From the NCBI GenBank assembly GCA_001570385.1, contig BBYL01000027.1, forward strand, positions 79,923 through 143,922: DNA of 64,000 nt, in the 5' to 3' direction. The notes under the pieces were generated by a model. That model was not told the origin of the DNA. It saw nothing but the letters and a program-made list of their open reading frames with translations, and ran no database searches. The stretch is from Microtetraspora glauca (lineage in GTDB: Bacteria; Actinomycetota; Actinomycetes; Streptosporangiales; Streptosporangiaceae). Of the stretch, positions 25,942-35,039 are shown piece after piece (within the stretch, counting starts at the first letter, position 1; every line of letters begins with the position of its first letter). The position numbers were made by a program, and so were the translations under genes.

Positions 25942-26952
25942 GTGACGAGCGGACGGGTGACGATCGCCGATGTGGCCAGGCGAGCCGGGGTTTCCACGGC
26001 CGCCGTGTCCAAGGTGGTCCGCGGGGCCTACGGCGTGAGCGCGGAGATGCAGGCCAAGGTGACGCAGGCCATCGACGAGCTGGGCTACCGCCCGCACGCC
26101 GCGGCCCGCGCCCTGCGCGGACGCACCTACACCCTCGGCGTCATGCTCTCGGACACCCGCAACCCGTTCTTCCCCGACATCATCGAGGGCGTCACCGGCC
26201 GGCTGGCCGACACCGAGTACCAGGTGCTGCTCGGACCCGGCGGGATAGAGCCCAAGACGCAGGCCAGGATGACCGACGCCATGATCGACCGGAGCATGGA
26301 CGGGCTCATCCTGATCTCGCCGGTCATGACGGACGCCGAACTCGCCGCCATCGCGACGGCCACCCCGGTCGTCGTGGTGGGCAGGCACGGCGGCGCCGCG
26401 GCCTACGACGCGGTCGTCGACGACGACGTGATGGGGGCGGGGCTCGTGGTCGACCACCTGGTCGGGCTCGGGCACACCCGGATCGCGCACATCACCCACC
26501 TGGAGCGGGCCCGCGCCCAGGGACTGCCGCACACGGTGCGCGCCGAAGGCTACCGCCAGGCGATGCGCGCCCACGGACTCGCCGACGACGTGCTGGCCAC
26601 CTCCTTCACCGAGGAGGGCGGCTTCGAGGGCGCGCGGGAACTGCTCGCGCGCGACGACCGGCCCACCGCGATCTTCGCCGGGGCCGACATCGCGGCGCTC
26701 GGCGTGCTGCGCGCCGCCGACGAGGCGGGCCTGTCGGTGCCGGAGGACCTCTCCGTCGCCGGATACGACAACATCGGCATCGCCTCGCTCAACCGCATCT
26801 CGCTCACCAGCGTCGACCAGGACGGGCACGTGATCGGGGCGACCGCCGCGCGCCTGCTCGTCGAACGCATCGAGGGACGCACGCGTTCGGTGACGTCGTC
26901 GGTGTCGCCCACGCTGATCGTCCGCGGAACCACAGGACCGCCTCGCCCCTGA
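25942..26952 (+). CDS. LacI-family repressor
   Basis: 336 residues from GTG 25942. HTH and hinge at about 6-60 (VTIADVARRAGVSTAAVSKV, then ELGYRPHAAARALRG), followed by a periplasmic-binding-protein-like effector domain (YTLGVMLSDTRNPFFPDIIE, AIFAGADIAALGVLRAADE, LTSVDQDGHVIGATAARLLV). It should release DNA when it binds a sugar from the substrate of the adjacent transporter. It is divergent from that operon, with two palindromic sites in the gap. Confidence 0.94.
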   Translation: MTSGRVTIADVARRAGVSTAAVSKVVRGAYGVSAEMQAKVTQAIDELGYRPHAAARALRGRTYTLGVMLSDTRNPFFPDIIEGVTGRLADTEYQVLLGPGGIEPKTQARMTDAMIDRSMDGLILISPVMTDAELAAIATATPVVVVGRHGGAAAYDAVVDDDVMGAGLVVDHLVGLGHTRIAHITHLERARAQGLPHTVRAEGYRQAMRAHGLADDVLATSFTEEGGFEGARELLARDDRPTAIFAGADIAALGVLRAADEAGLSVPEDLSVAGYDNIGIASLNRISLTSVDQDGHVIGATAARLLVERIEGRTRSVTSSVSPTLIVRGTTGPPRP

Positions 26953-27021
26953 GAACCAGCCGCATGTCGGGGGACTGTCGCGGACCACGTATTAAAACGA
27001 TTCGATGGAAGGACCCCCCAC

Positions 27022-28605
27022 GTGAGACGACTCGCTCTCCTCGCCCTTCTCCTCCCGCTGGTCGCGCCCGCGCAACCGGCCTTCGCCCAGGCGGCCGCTC
27101 TGGCCTGCCCGGTCAGGGTCGACCCCGCCGCGTTCGCCTCCGAGGCCCGCCTGAGCACCCTGGCCGAGCAGCAGGAGGCGTTCGGCCCCAGGCCGACCGG
27201 CTCCACCGCGCACGCCGACTACGTCGACTGGCTGGAGGACGAGATGGCGGCCATCCCCGGCCTCCAGTTCTCCTCCCTGCCCTACGCCATCGACCGCTGG
27301 GACAGCCTCGGTACCGGCCTGACCGTCGGCGGTACGGCCGTGCAGGTCGCGGCCCCCGTGCCGTTCTCCTCCTCCACCGGCGCGGGCGGCGTCTCGGCGC
27401 CGCTCGTCCACCTCGCCGCGGGGACGAACATCACCGCGGCCAACGCCGCCGGGAAGATCGTCGTCAGGGACCTGCCGTGGACCAGCCTGCCCAACCTGCT
27501 GTTCTATCCGCTCGGTGGCCTCGGCTACTCCATGTACGACCCGGGCCTCACGATCAACCTGCTCGGCTCGGAGTCGATGGAGGCCCCGGCCGCGGCCGAC
27601 GCCGACCTCAAGGCGGCCGCCGCCGCGGGCGCGGTGGGCGTGATCGAGGTCAGCCAGCTCCCGCACGCGCAGATCCAGGGCATGTACGCGCCCTACGAGG
27701 GCCTGCCGTACGGCGTGCCGGGCGCGTACGTCGGCGCCGACCAGGGCAAGCAGATCAAGGACGCGCTGGCCGCCGGGCAGCCGGTCCAGGCCACGCTGAC
27801 CGTGAACGCCGCCTGGACGCCGACGACGACCCGCACCCTGCTCGCGACGCTTCCCGGCGGGAGCGCCCAGAAGATCGTCGTGGAGAGCCACACCGACGGC
27901 ATGAGCCCGGTGTGGGACAACGGGCCGCTCACCATGATCGAGATGGCCCGCTACCTGTCGTCGCTACCGGTGGAGTGCCGTCCGCGCACCGTGCAGTTCG
28001 CGTTCGTGACCGGCCACCTCTACCAGCACCTGACCGGCCCCAGCGTCCGCGAGGGCGGCGCGGGTCAGCTCGCCGCCCAGCTCGACGCCGAGTACGACCA
28101 GGGCGGGGTCTCCTCCGTCGTCGTGCTCGAGCACCTCGGCGCCAAGCGCTACGACGCGGTCGCCCGGCCGAACGGCCTGCCAGGCAAGCAGCTCGTCGCC
28201 AACTCCACCCTCACCGAACTGCTGATGGTCCCCGTCAGCGAGAGCACGCCGCTGCGCGAACTGGTCAAGGGCCACATCCAGTACTGGGACGTGAAGCGCA
28301 CCGCGATCCTCAAGGGCCTGTCGGCGGCCGACCTCGCCACGGTGCCGCACCACTGCGGCTTCGGTGGCGAGGGCACGCCGTACAACCAGCACCTGCTGCC
28401 CGTCATCTCGCCCATCGCCGCGCCCAAGACGCTGTTCTCGCCGCAGTTCGGCACCGAGGCGATCGACCTGCCGGCGATGCGCAAGGCGTCGCTCGCCTTC
28501 ACCGACGTCGTGCTCGACCTCGGCCCGATGGCCCAGTCGGCCGTCGCGGGCGACGTGACCGCCATGCGCCAGCAGCGCGCCTCCGGCACGCCGGGGTGTG
28601 CGTGA
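27022..28605 (+). CDS. Secreted M28-like zinc-peptidase-fold protein with altered active site
   Basis: 527 residues from GTG 27022. A Sec signal ends about residue 22 (VAPAQPAFA). A PA-like insert lies at about 110-270. The M28-like core reads VVESHTDGMSPVWDNGPLTM, giving the first His-x-Asp and the bridging Asp. Where M28 enzymes have Glu-Glu (EExGLxGS) this protein has FVTGHLYQHLTG, and where a ligand Asp is usual it has VVVLEHLG. The same GHx(2-3)H and LEH pattern occurs in the protein at 35036-36358, so it is a consistent subfamily, not random decay. It is 69 bp downstream of lacI and coupled (GTGA) to the glycosidase gene. Substrate unknown. Confidence 0.7.
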   Translation: MRRLALLALLLPLVAPAQPAFAQAAALACPVRVDPAAFASEARLSTLAEQQEAFGPRPTGSTAHADYVDWLEDEMAAIPGLQFSSLPYAIDRWDSLGTGLTVGGTAVQVAAPVPFSSSTGAGGVSAPLVHLAAGTNITAANAAGKIVVRDLPWTSLPNLLFYPLGGLGYSMYDPGLTINLLGSESMEAPAAADADLKAAAAAGAVGVIEVSQLPHAQIQGMYAPYEGLPYGVPGAYVGADQGKQIKDALAAGQPVQATLTVNAAWTPTTTRTLLATLPGGSAQKIVVESHTDGMSPVWDNGPLTMIEMARYLSSLPVECRPRTVQFAFVTGHLYQHLTGPSVREGGAGQLAAQLDAEYDQGGVSSVVVLEHLGAKRYDAVARPNGLPGKQLVANSTLTELLMVPVSESTPLRELVKGHIQYWDVKRTAILKGLSAADLATVPHHCGFGGEGTPYNQHLLPVISPIAAPKTLFSPQFGTEAIDLPAMRKASLAFTDVVLDLGPMAQSAVAGDVTAMRQQRASGTPGCA

Positions 28606-30509
28606 GCATCGACAGGAGGACGCTCGTGCGTCGGCACACCATCGCCGACGCCGGGTGCCCGCTCACCGTCGGCAACGGGGAGTTCGCCTTCACCGCCGAC
28701 GCCACCGGGCTGCAGACCTTCGCGCCGCTGGGCACGCAGGCGCAGTGGGGCTGGCACACGATGCCCAATCCCAAGGGCCACGTGCTGGAGGACGCGTTCA
28801 CCGACTACGACGGAGTCGGCTATCCGGACCTGTATCCGGCCACCGAGGCGGGTGGCTGGCTGCACGTGAACCCGCACCGCCTGCATCTCGGCCGGATCGG
28901 CCTCGACGTCGACGAGGCCGCCCCGCTCGGCCGGTCGGCGCAGACCCTCGACCTGTGGACCGGCACGCTGTCCAGCTCCTTCGAGCTGGGCGGCCTGCCG
29001 TACGAGGTGGAGACGGTCTGTCACCCCGAGCGGGACCTGCTGGCCATCCGCGTCGTGGGCGGCGGGATCAGGATCGCCTTCCCCTACGCCAGCGACGGCT
29101 GGCACACCACCGCCGACTGGGACAAACCCGACAGGCACACCACCACGCACGCGCTCACGCGCACGCCGTACGGCTCGCGCTGCGACTTCACCCGCGTCCT
29201 GGACGCGGACCGATACCACGTGGCCGCCGAGTGGGCGGGGCCGGCGCGGCTCACGTCGCGCGGCGGTCACGTGTACCTGATCCAGGGCGATGAGCTGGAG
29301 CTCGTCGTCGAGTTCGCGCGCCACCCCGTCCGCGTCGCCCTCCCGTCCTTCTCCCAGGTCCGTACGGCTGCCGCCGCCCACTGGGAGAGGTTCTGGACGA
29401 GCGGGGGAGCGGTGAGCTTCGACGGCAGCACCGACCCGCGAGCGCCCGAGCTCGAACGCCGGGTCGTGCTCTCGCAGTACCTCACCGCGGTCAACTGCGC
29501 GGGCTCCACCCCGCCGCAGGAGACCGGGCTGGCCGTCAACTCCTGGAGCGGCAAGTTCCACCTGGAGATGCACTGGTGGCACGCCGCCCACTTCGCCCTG
29601 TGGGGCAGGCCCGAGCTGCTGGAGCGGAGCCTGCCGTGGTACCGCTCGATCCTGCCGCGGGCCAGGGCCACGGCCGGCCGGCAGGGTTTCCGCGGCGCCC
29701 GCTGGCCCAAGCAGGTGGGGCCGGAGGGCAGGGAGAGCCCGAGCGAGATCGGCGCCTTCATCGTCTGGCAGCAGCCGCACCTGATCTACTTCGCCGAGCT
29801 GCTCCGCCGGGTCCGCCCGGGGGCGCTGGAAGACTACCGGGACCTGGTGTTCGAGACGGCCGAGTTCATGGCCTCCTTCGCGGGCGGCGGGCATCTGGGG
29901 CCGCCGCTGGTCCCGGCGCAGGAGTCCTACTACGAGTCCAGGCGGTCGGTGCGCGATCCCACGTTCGAGCTGGCCTACTGGTGGTGGGGGCTGGAGACGG
30001 CCCAGCGGTGGCGGTGCCTGCTCGGCCTCGATCCCGACCCGGAGTGGGCGCGGGTCCTGCACGGCCTGGCCCGGCCGTTGGTGCGCGACGGCGTCTACGC
30101 GGCCATCGGCGTGGAGCCGTACACGATCAGGACCGACCACCCCTCGATGACCGGCGCGCTCGGGTTCGTGCCGCCCACCCCGCTGATCGACCCCGAGACC
30201 ATGCGGGCCACCCTGCACGACGTGCTCGCCGACTGGGACCTGGAGAGCACCTGGGGCTGGGACTATCCGATGCTCGCCATGTGCGCGGCCAGGCTCGGCG
30301 AGCCTGACACCGCCGTGGACGCGCTGCTGATGGACGCCCCGAAGAACACCTACCTGGCCAGCGGCCACAACCACCAGTGGCCCGGCCTGCTGCCCCTCTA
30401 CCTGCCGGGCAACGGCGGCCTGCTGGCCGCCGTCGCCCACATGGCGGCGGAGGAGTGCTTCCCCGAAGGCTGGCTGGTTCAGGCGGAAGGGGTGGTCGCG
30501 TTGCCGTGA
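28602..30509 (+). CDS. (alpha/alpha)6-barrel glycosidase-like protein
   Basis: 635 residues from GTG 28602, overlapping the previous stop. The N-terminal beta domain has ADAGCPLTVGNGEFAFTADA and GTQAQWGWHTMPNPKG, the style of GH65/GH95-like six-hairpin glycosidases. The helical half has LEMHWWHAAHFALWGRPELL, SPSEIGAFIVWQQPHLIYFA, FELAYWWWGLETAQRW and TWGWDYPMLAMCAARLG. Acidic candidates for catalysis are Glu in HLEMHWW and Asp in WGWDYP. No signal peptide is seen. Family membership within the clan is uncertain, and the specificity is unknown, but the context is rhamnoside or oligosaccharide use. It overlaps the convergent tetR 3' end by 31 bp. Confidence 0.7.
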   Translation: MSIDRRTLVRRHTIADAGCPLTVGNGEFAFTADATGLQTFAPLGTQAQWGWHTMPNPKGHVLEDAFTDYDGVGYPDLYPATEAGGWLHVNPHRLHLGRIGLDVDEAAPLGRSAQTLDLWTGTLSSSFELGGLPYEVETVCHPERDLLAIRVVGGGIRIAFPYASDGWHTTADWDKPDRHTTTHALTRTPYGSRCDFTRVLDADRYHVAAEWAGPARLTSRGGHVYLIQGDELELVVEFARHPVRVALPSFSQVRTAAAAHWERFWTSGGAVSFDGSTDPRAPELERRVVLSQYLTAVNCAGSTPPQETGLAVNSWSGKFHLEMHWWHAAHFALWGRPELLERSLPWYRSILPRARATAGRQGFRGARWPKQVGPEGRESPSEIGAFIVWQQPHLIYFAELLRRVRPGALEDYRDLVFETAEFMASFAGGGHLGPPLVPAQESYYESRRSVRDPTFELAYWWWGLETAQRWRCLLGLDPDPEWARVLHGLARPLVRDGVYAAIGVEPYTIRTDHPSMTGALGFVPPTPLIDPETMRATLHDVLADWDLESTWGWDYPMLAMCAARLGEPDTAVDALLMDAPKNTYLASGHNHQWPGLLPLYLPGNGGLLAAVAHMAAEECFPEGWLVQAEGVVALP

Positions 30510-31165
30510 TCGGGGCCGGCGAGCAGGGCGACCGTGTAGTGGTAGAGGTCGCCGGCCGACGACGTCAGAGTGGCGACGCGGCCCTCACGCACCTCCGAGG
30601 CGATGAACTCGGTGATCCCGTAGACGATCAGGCGGGGCACCGCGGCACGCAACGGCGGCAGCGAGGGATCCTCCAGCCTGGCCCGCGCGGCCAGCGCCCC
30701 GAGCATGTCGAGGAAGGGGCGGTAGGCGGCGTCACGCTGCTCGACGGCCCGCTCACCCGCCCTCGGCAACTCCACGAAGTACGCCTGCGCGTACTCCGGG
30801 CGCTCCTGCCACCACCGCAGGTAGGCGGCCATCCCCAGCCAGAGCGCCTCGCTCCAGCGGTCGCCCGCCCCCGACGCGGCCGTGTAGATCGAGTCGATCA
30901 TCTCGGGCAGGTCGCGCTCACATCCGGCGAGGAAGCACGCCTCCTTGTCGGCGAACTGGGCGTAGAAGGCGTTGCGCGACACCCGCGCGGCGGCGATCAC
31001 GTCCGGCACGCTCGTGGCGGCGTATCCACGCCTCGCGACGAGCCTCAGCATGGCCTCCACGAGGCGGTCTCGCTGGGAGTTGCGCACCGTGTCGGGCGAG
31101 AGTCCGTGCCGCCCCCTGGGGAGTGGCTGGGCCGCCGGAACTTCCTTCTGTTCATGTCTTGACAT
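30479..31165 (-). CDS. TetR-family regulator
   Basis: 228 residues from ATG 31165. HTH at about 28-75: NSQRDRLVEAMLRLVARRGY, TSVPDVIAAARVSRNAFYAQ, FADKEACFLAG. The C-terminal ligand domain is helical and typical in length. It is divergent from a Tat-exported hydrolase, with a perfect palindrome in the gap. Its 3' end overlaps the glycosidase gene on the other strand. Probable target is the downstream hydrolase/ABC/esterase operon. Confidence 0.9.
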   Translation of the reverse strand: MSRHEQKEVPAAQPLPRGRHGLSPDTVRNSQRDRLVEAMLRLVARRGYAATSVPDVIAAARVSRNAFYAQFADKEACFLAGCERDLPEMIDSIYTAASGAGDRWSEALWLGMAAYLRWWQERPEYAQAYFVELPRAGERAVEQRDAAYRPFLDMLGALAARARLEDPSLPPLRAAVPRLIVYGITEFIASEVREGRVATLTSSAGDLYHYTVALLAGPDHGNATTPSA

Positions 31166-31193
31166 CGCTCACCGATCGTACTTCCCTCTCTTA

Positions 31194-31211
31194 GGAGACG
31201 TTCACGTCTCC
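31194..31211. promoter_or_regulatory. Candidate TetR operator
   Basis: GGAGACGT-TC-ACGTCTCC is a perfect 8-bp inverted repeat with a 2-base centre, between the divergent tetR and hydrolase genes, 23 bp before the hydrolase start. Its size and position suit a TetR dimer. Confidence 0.6.
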
Positions 31212-31233
31212 AAATCCCCCCTACGAGGTGACC

Positions 31234-32091
31234 ATGGAGAACTTCACCCGTCGGCAGGCGTTGCGGGCAGGGGCGCTCGGCCTCATGTCGGCCGGATTCC
31301 TGTCGTGGACCACCGAGGCCAACGCCGCCTCCACCATCGAAACGATCTACAAGGCAGCGGGTCCGTGGCCGGTCGCCACCGGCACCTCGGGCGGCCACCG
31401 GCTCTACTACCCGCAGACCCTGGGCTCGGGCGGCGTCACCCACCCGATCGTCACATGGGGCAACGGCTCGTGGGCCACCCCCGACAACTATCCGGGGCTG
31501 CTCAACCACCTCGCCTCGTGGGGCTTCGCGGTGGTCGCCTCCACCGACACGACCACGGGCACCGGCGCCGAGATCCTCGCCGCCGCCCAGCACCTCATCG
31601 GCCTCAACACCGACCCCGCCAGCGTCTTCCACGGCAAGCTGGACACCGCCCAGGTCGCCGCCGTCGGCCACTCCCAGGGCGCGGGCGGATCCATCAACGC
31701 GGCCAACCACTCCGCCGGGCTGATCAAGACCGTCGTGCCGATCGCCGTGCCCGCGCAGTGGATGGCCAGCCCAGGAGACGAGTTCTCCGTCGCCGACCTG
31801 ACCTGCCCGGTGCTCTTCCTCAGCGGCGCGAACGACTGGCTGATCTCCTCGGCCGCGACCGTGCAGGGCTACTACGACCAGGCCACCGCGGGAGCGGGCA
31901 GGGCGCTGCTCAAGGGCGCAGGGCACAACGACATCCAGAACACCGGCGGGGCCTTCCTCGGCTACGTGACCGCCTGGCTGAGGTACCGCCTCCAGGCCGA
32001 CACCCAGGCCCGCGGGGCGTTCGCCGGCGGCACCGCCGAACTCCCCACCAACTCCGCCTGGCAGAACCAGGCCCTCAAGAACCTCACCTAG
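31234..32091 (+). CDS. Tat-exported alpha/beta hydrolase (polyester hydrolase/cutinase-like)
   Basis: 285 residues from ATG 31234 behind GAGG (GTG 31228 is an alternative). A twin-arginine signal (TRRQALRAGALGLMSAGF) predicts export folded. The hydrolase domain has the nucleophile elbow GHSQGAGG near 145, Asp in SGANDWL near 200 and His in GAGHNDIQN near 230. The family resembles dienelactone-hydrolase-like lipases/cutinases that cut esters of polymers. It precedes an ABC transporter and two more hydrolases, so it may release soluble acyl-sugars or acids outside the cell. Specificity is inferred only. Confidence 0.8.
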   Translation: MENFTRRQALRAGALGLMSAGFLSWTTEANAASTIETIYKAAGPWPVATGTSGGHRLYYPQTLGSGGVTHPIVTWGNGSWATPDNYPGLLNHLASWGFAVVASTDTTTGTGAEILAAAQHLIGLNTDPASVFHGKLDTAQVAAVGHSQGAGGSINAANHSAGLIKTVVPIAVPAQWMASPGDEFSVADLTCPVLFLSGANDWLISSAATVQGYYDQATAGAGRALLKGAGHNDIQNTGGAFLGYVTAWLRYRLQADTQARGAFAGGTAELPTNSAWQNQALKNLT

Positions 32092-32101
32092 GAGAACCAC
32101 C

Positions 32102-33355
32102 ATGGCGGATCTGACGCGGCGTGGGCTACTCGCCGTCGGCGCGCTCACCCTGCTCGCCGGATGCGGCAAGGACCAGCCTCGGCAGCAGGCCGCGGACGGC
32201 AGGCCGCACGGCGAGGTCACCGTTTGGCTGCACGGCTCGCAGGACACCGGCGGGCAGTTCCAGGAGCTCGTGCACCGCTACATCGCCGAGTTCCAGGTCG
32301 ACGTGAAGCTGCTCTACCTGCCCGTGGGCCAGCTCGACGCCAAACTGCTGACCGCCTTCAGCGGCGGCGCCCCGCCCGACGTCTTCAAGATCGGCCACTG
32401 GAGCTTCCCCGCGCACGCCAAGAAGAAGCGGCTCGCGCCCGTCGACACCAAGGCGCTCCCGCTACAGAACTACGAGCCGGGCACGACCACCCCGCTCACC
32501 TACCAGGACGTGCCCTACGGCGTGCCCATCGACTTCAACCCCTGCATGCTCTACTACCGCAAGGACCGGTTCGAGGAGGCCGGACTCGACCCCGACAAGC
32601 CCCCGGTGACCTGGGAGGAGGTCGCCGAGTACAGCGCCAAGCTCACCTCCAAGGACCGCAGGCGGGTCGGCCTGCAGTGGCTCTACGGCGACCCGCAGTG
32701 GGCCCTCATGATGCTGACCGCCCTCATCCAGGGCAAGGGCGGCGAGCTCGTCGCGGCGGGCGGCGCGAAGGCGTCGCTGGCCACCGAGCAGGGCCGGGGC
32801 GCCCTGACGTACATGGCGGGGATCGGCAACCCCACGCTCTCCAACCCGCTGGGCGCGCTCGGCCTGTTCTACTCCGGCGAGGCCGCCATGGTCGTCAGCG
32901 GCGCCTTCCTCGGCCCCGCGCTGGAGAAGCTGGGCAAGGACACGCTCACCTTCGGCAAGCAGTACGGCGTCGCGCCCATGCCCACCTGGGCCGGCGGCCC
33001 GCCCGTCGTTCCCGCCTACACCTGGGGCTGGGGCGTGGCCAAGGACTCGCCCAACCAGTTCACCGCCTGGCACCTCGTCAACTACCTGCAGGGCGCCCCG
33101 TCGGTGACCGCCAACCTCGACAACGGCATCATCATCCCGACCAAGGGCTGGCGCGACGCCGGGCCGCGCGGCAAGTCCGAGATCATGAAGATCGTCGCCG
33201 ACAGCATCCCGCATGTCGACTTCGGCCCGATCATCCCCGGCACCCTCGAACTGGCGAAGGCCGCGGCCAGCGCCGTCGACTCCGTCGCCCACGGCAAGGC
33301 GAGCCCCGCCCAGGCCGCGGCAACCTTCGACTCCACCGTGCGACTGGTCCTGTGA
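32102..33355 (+). CDS. Sugar ABC transporter solute-binding lipoprotein
   Basis: 417 residues from ATG 32102. A Tat-type lipoprotein signal (TRRGLLAVGALTLLAGC, Cys 21) is followed by a family 1 solute-binding fold: VTVWLHGSQDTGGQFQELVH, LLTAFSGGAPPDVFKIGHWS, YRKDRFEEAGLDPDKPPVTW and TWGWGVAKDSPNQFTAWHLV. It is distinct from the other binding protein in the window. It captures a carbohydrate for the permeases encoded directly after it (GTGA overlap). It follows the Tat hydrolase by 10 bp, so all are one operon. Confidence 0.92.
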   Translation: MADLTRRGLLAVGALTLLAGCGKDQPRQQAADGRPHGEVTVWLHGSQDTGGQFQELVHRYIAEFQVDVKLLYLPVGQLDAKLLTAFSGGAPPDVFKIGHWSFPAHAKKKRLAPVDTKALPLQNYEPGTTTPLTYQDVPYGVPIDFNPCMLYYRKDRFEEAGLDPDKPPVTWEEVAEYSAKLTSKDRRRVGLQWLYGDPQWALMMLTALIQGKGGELVAAGGAKASLATEQGRGALTYMAGIGNPTLSNPLGALGLFYSGEAAMVVSGAFLGPALEKLGKDTLTFGKQYGVAPMPTWAGGPPVVPAYTWGWGVAKDSPNQFTAWHLVNYLQGAPSVTANLDNGIIIPTKGWRDAGPRGKSEIMKIVADSIPHVDFGPIIPGTLELAKAAASAVDSVAHGKASPAQAAATFDSTVRLVL

Positions 33356-34233
33356 GCGTGCTCGGCAGGGTCAGAGCCCGGCCCCAGGCCACGGCGGGCG
33401 TGGCGCTGACCCTTCCGGTGGCCGTCTTCTTCGTCGTGTTCTGGCTCGTCCCGTTCCTGGCCGCCATCTATCTCAGCTTCACCGACTACGAGATGGCAGG
33501 GACGCCCAACTGGATCGGCCTCGCCAACTATGAGCGCATGTTCGCCGACCCCGGCTTCCTCAACTCGGCGTGGATCACCGTCGTCTACACGGTCTGCACG
33601 GTCGTCCCGACGATCGTGCTGGCCCTGCTGGTGGCCGTGCCGCTGAGCAAGCCGGGACGGCTCAACCGCTGGCTCAGAGCGCTCGTCATGATTCCGGCCG
33701 TGATGCCGCTCGCCGCCACGTCCATGGTCTGGGTGATCATCTACTCCGACCACGGCATGGCCAACACCCTCCTCGGCCTGGTCGGGATCGATCCGCAGTC
33801 CTGGCTGACCAGCTCCGACCTGGCCATCTGGGCCCTGGTCGTGATGGTCGTCTGGAAGAGCATGGGGCTGTTCGTGATCATCCTGACCGCCGGGCTGCAG
33901 GCGCTGCCCGGCGAGGTGTATGAGGCCGCCGCCATCGACGGATCGGGGGCGGTGACCACGTTCACCCGGATCACGCTCCCGCTGCTGCGCAGGACCCTGC
34001 TGTTCGTCCTGGTCATCTCGGTGGCCGGATCGATGCAGGCGTTCGTGCCCGCCTTCCTGCTCACCGGCGGCGGGCCCGCCGACGCCACCCAGGTGCTGCC
34101 GTACTACATCTGGGCCAACGCCTTCCCTTACGAGCACATGGGCTACGCCGCCGCGATGGGCATGGTGCTGCTCGTCGCCATGGTGATCGTCTCGGCGCTG
34201 CAGTTCGGGTTCCTGAAGGGAGGCGACGAATGA
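33352..34233 (+). CDS. Sugar ABC transporter permease (MalF-like)
   Basis: 293 residues from GTG 33352, overlapping the binding-protein stop. Six predicted helices, first loop YLSFTDYEMAGTPNWIGLAN and EAA loop EVYEAAAIDGSGAVTTFTRI, then FLLTGGGPADATQVLPYYIW. Typical CUT1 membrane subunit. Coupled to the next permease by an ATGA overlap. Confidence 0.92.
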   Translation: MSVLGRVRARPQATAGVALTLPVAVFFVVFWLVPFLAAIYLSFTDYEMAGTPNWIGLANYERMFADPGFLNSAWITVVYTVCTVVPTIVLALLVAVPLSKPGRLNRWLRALVMIPAVMPLAATSMVWVIIYSDHGMANTLLGLVGIDPQSWLTSSDLAIWALVVMVVWKSMGLFVIILTAGLQALPGEVYEAAAIDGSGAVTTFTRITLPLLRRTLLFVLVISVAGSMQAFVPAFLLTGGGPADATQVLPYYIWANAFPYEHMGYAAAMGMVLLVAMVIVSALQFGFLKGGDE

Positions 34234-35039
34234 GGGCGGGAACGATCCTGCGCGCCGTCTGGCTGCTCGTCGCGGTCGGGTTCATGCTGCTGCCGGTCTA
34301 CGCCATGCTCGTCGTCGCCTCGGCGCCCGACGACACCGACCTGCGCGGGCTGGTCTTCAACGGCTTCCACCTGCCCGAGAACATCGGGGTGCTGTTCGGC
34401 GAGGGCAACCTGCCCACCTACCTGCGCAACAGCCTCGTCCTGTGCGTCGGCACCGGCGTCCTGGACGTGATGTTCTCGGCCGCCGCCGGATACGCGATGG
34501 CCCAGCTGTCCTTCCCCGGCCGCCGCGTCCTGTTCGCGCTGGTGATCGGCACGCTCGCGCTCACCCCGATGGTCCTGGTCATCCCCGTCTTCCTCATCGT
34601 GAAGGAGCTCGGCTGGGTCAACACCTTCCAGGGCATGATGGTGCCCGGCATGATCAGCGCGTTCGGCGTCTTCCTGGTGCGGCAGTTCGCCCTCGGCATC
34701 CCGAAGGAGCTGCTGCTGGCCGCGCGGGTCGACGGCGCGGGGGAGTTCCGCATCTTCGCGCGCATCGCCGTGCCGCTGCTCAAGCCCGCGCTCATCACCC
34801 TGTTCCTCGTGCATTTCCTGGCACAGTGGGACAACCTGCTGTGGCCGCTGATCGTGGCCAACGAGCAGGAGCTGTGGCCGTTGCCGGTGGGGCTGGCCAA
34901 CTTCCAGAGCGAGGTCGGCGTCACCTATCACCTGACCACCACCGCGGCACTGGTCACCGCCGTGCCGCCGTTCATCCTGATGGTGGCGCTGCAGCGCTAC
35001 TACGTGGCGGGGCTCACCTTCGGAGGGCTGAAACGATGA
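34230..35039 (+). CDS. Sugar ABC transporter permease (MalG-like)
   Basis: 269 residues from ATG 34230. The EAA loop reads ELLLAARVDGAGEFRIFARI, and the C-terminus QRYYVAGLTFGGLKR is the usual MalG-type ending. No ATPase gene is present in the operon, as in the other system in this window. It ends with a 4-bp overlap (ATGA) into the M28-like gene, which ties that enzyme to the transported substrate. Confidence 0.92.
   Translation: MRAGTILRAVWLLVAVGFMLLPVYAMLVVASAPDDTDLRGLVFNGFHLPENIGVLFGEGNLPTYLRNSLVLCVGTGVLDVMFSAAAGYAMAQLSFPGRRVLFALVIGTLALTPMVLVIPVFLIVKELGWVNTFQGMMVPGMISAFGVFLVRQFALGIPKELLLAARVDGAGEFRIFARIAVPLLKPALITLFLVHFLAQWDNLLWPLIVANEQELWPLPVGLANFQSEVGVTYHLTTTAALVTAVPPFILMVALQRYYVAGLTFGGLKR

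Noticed and set aside
26964..28601. Open frame running continuously into the glycosidase gene
   Set aside because: Before 28602 it reads as frame-shifted M28-like sequence. The GTG at 28602 overlapping the previous stop is the natural start.
32161..33351. Long open frame leading into the MalF-like permease
   Set aside because: It is the shifted frame of the solute-binding protein gene; permease sense begins at GTG 33352.
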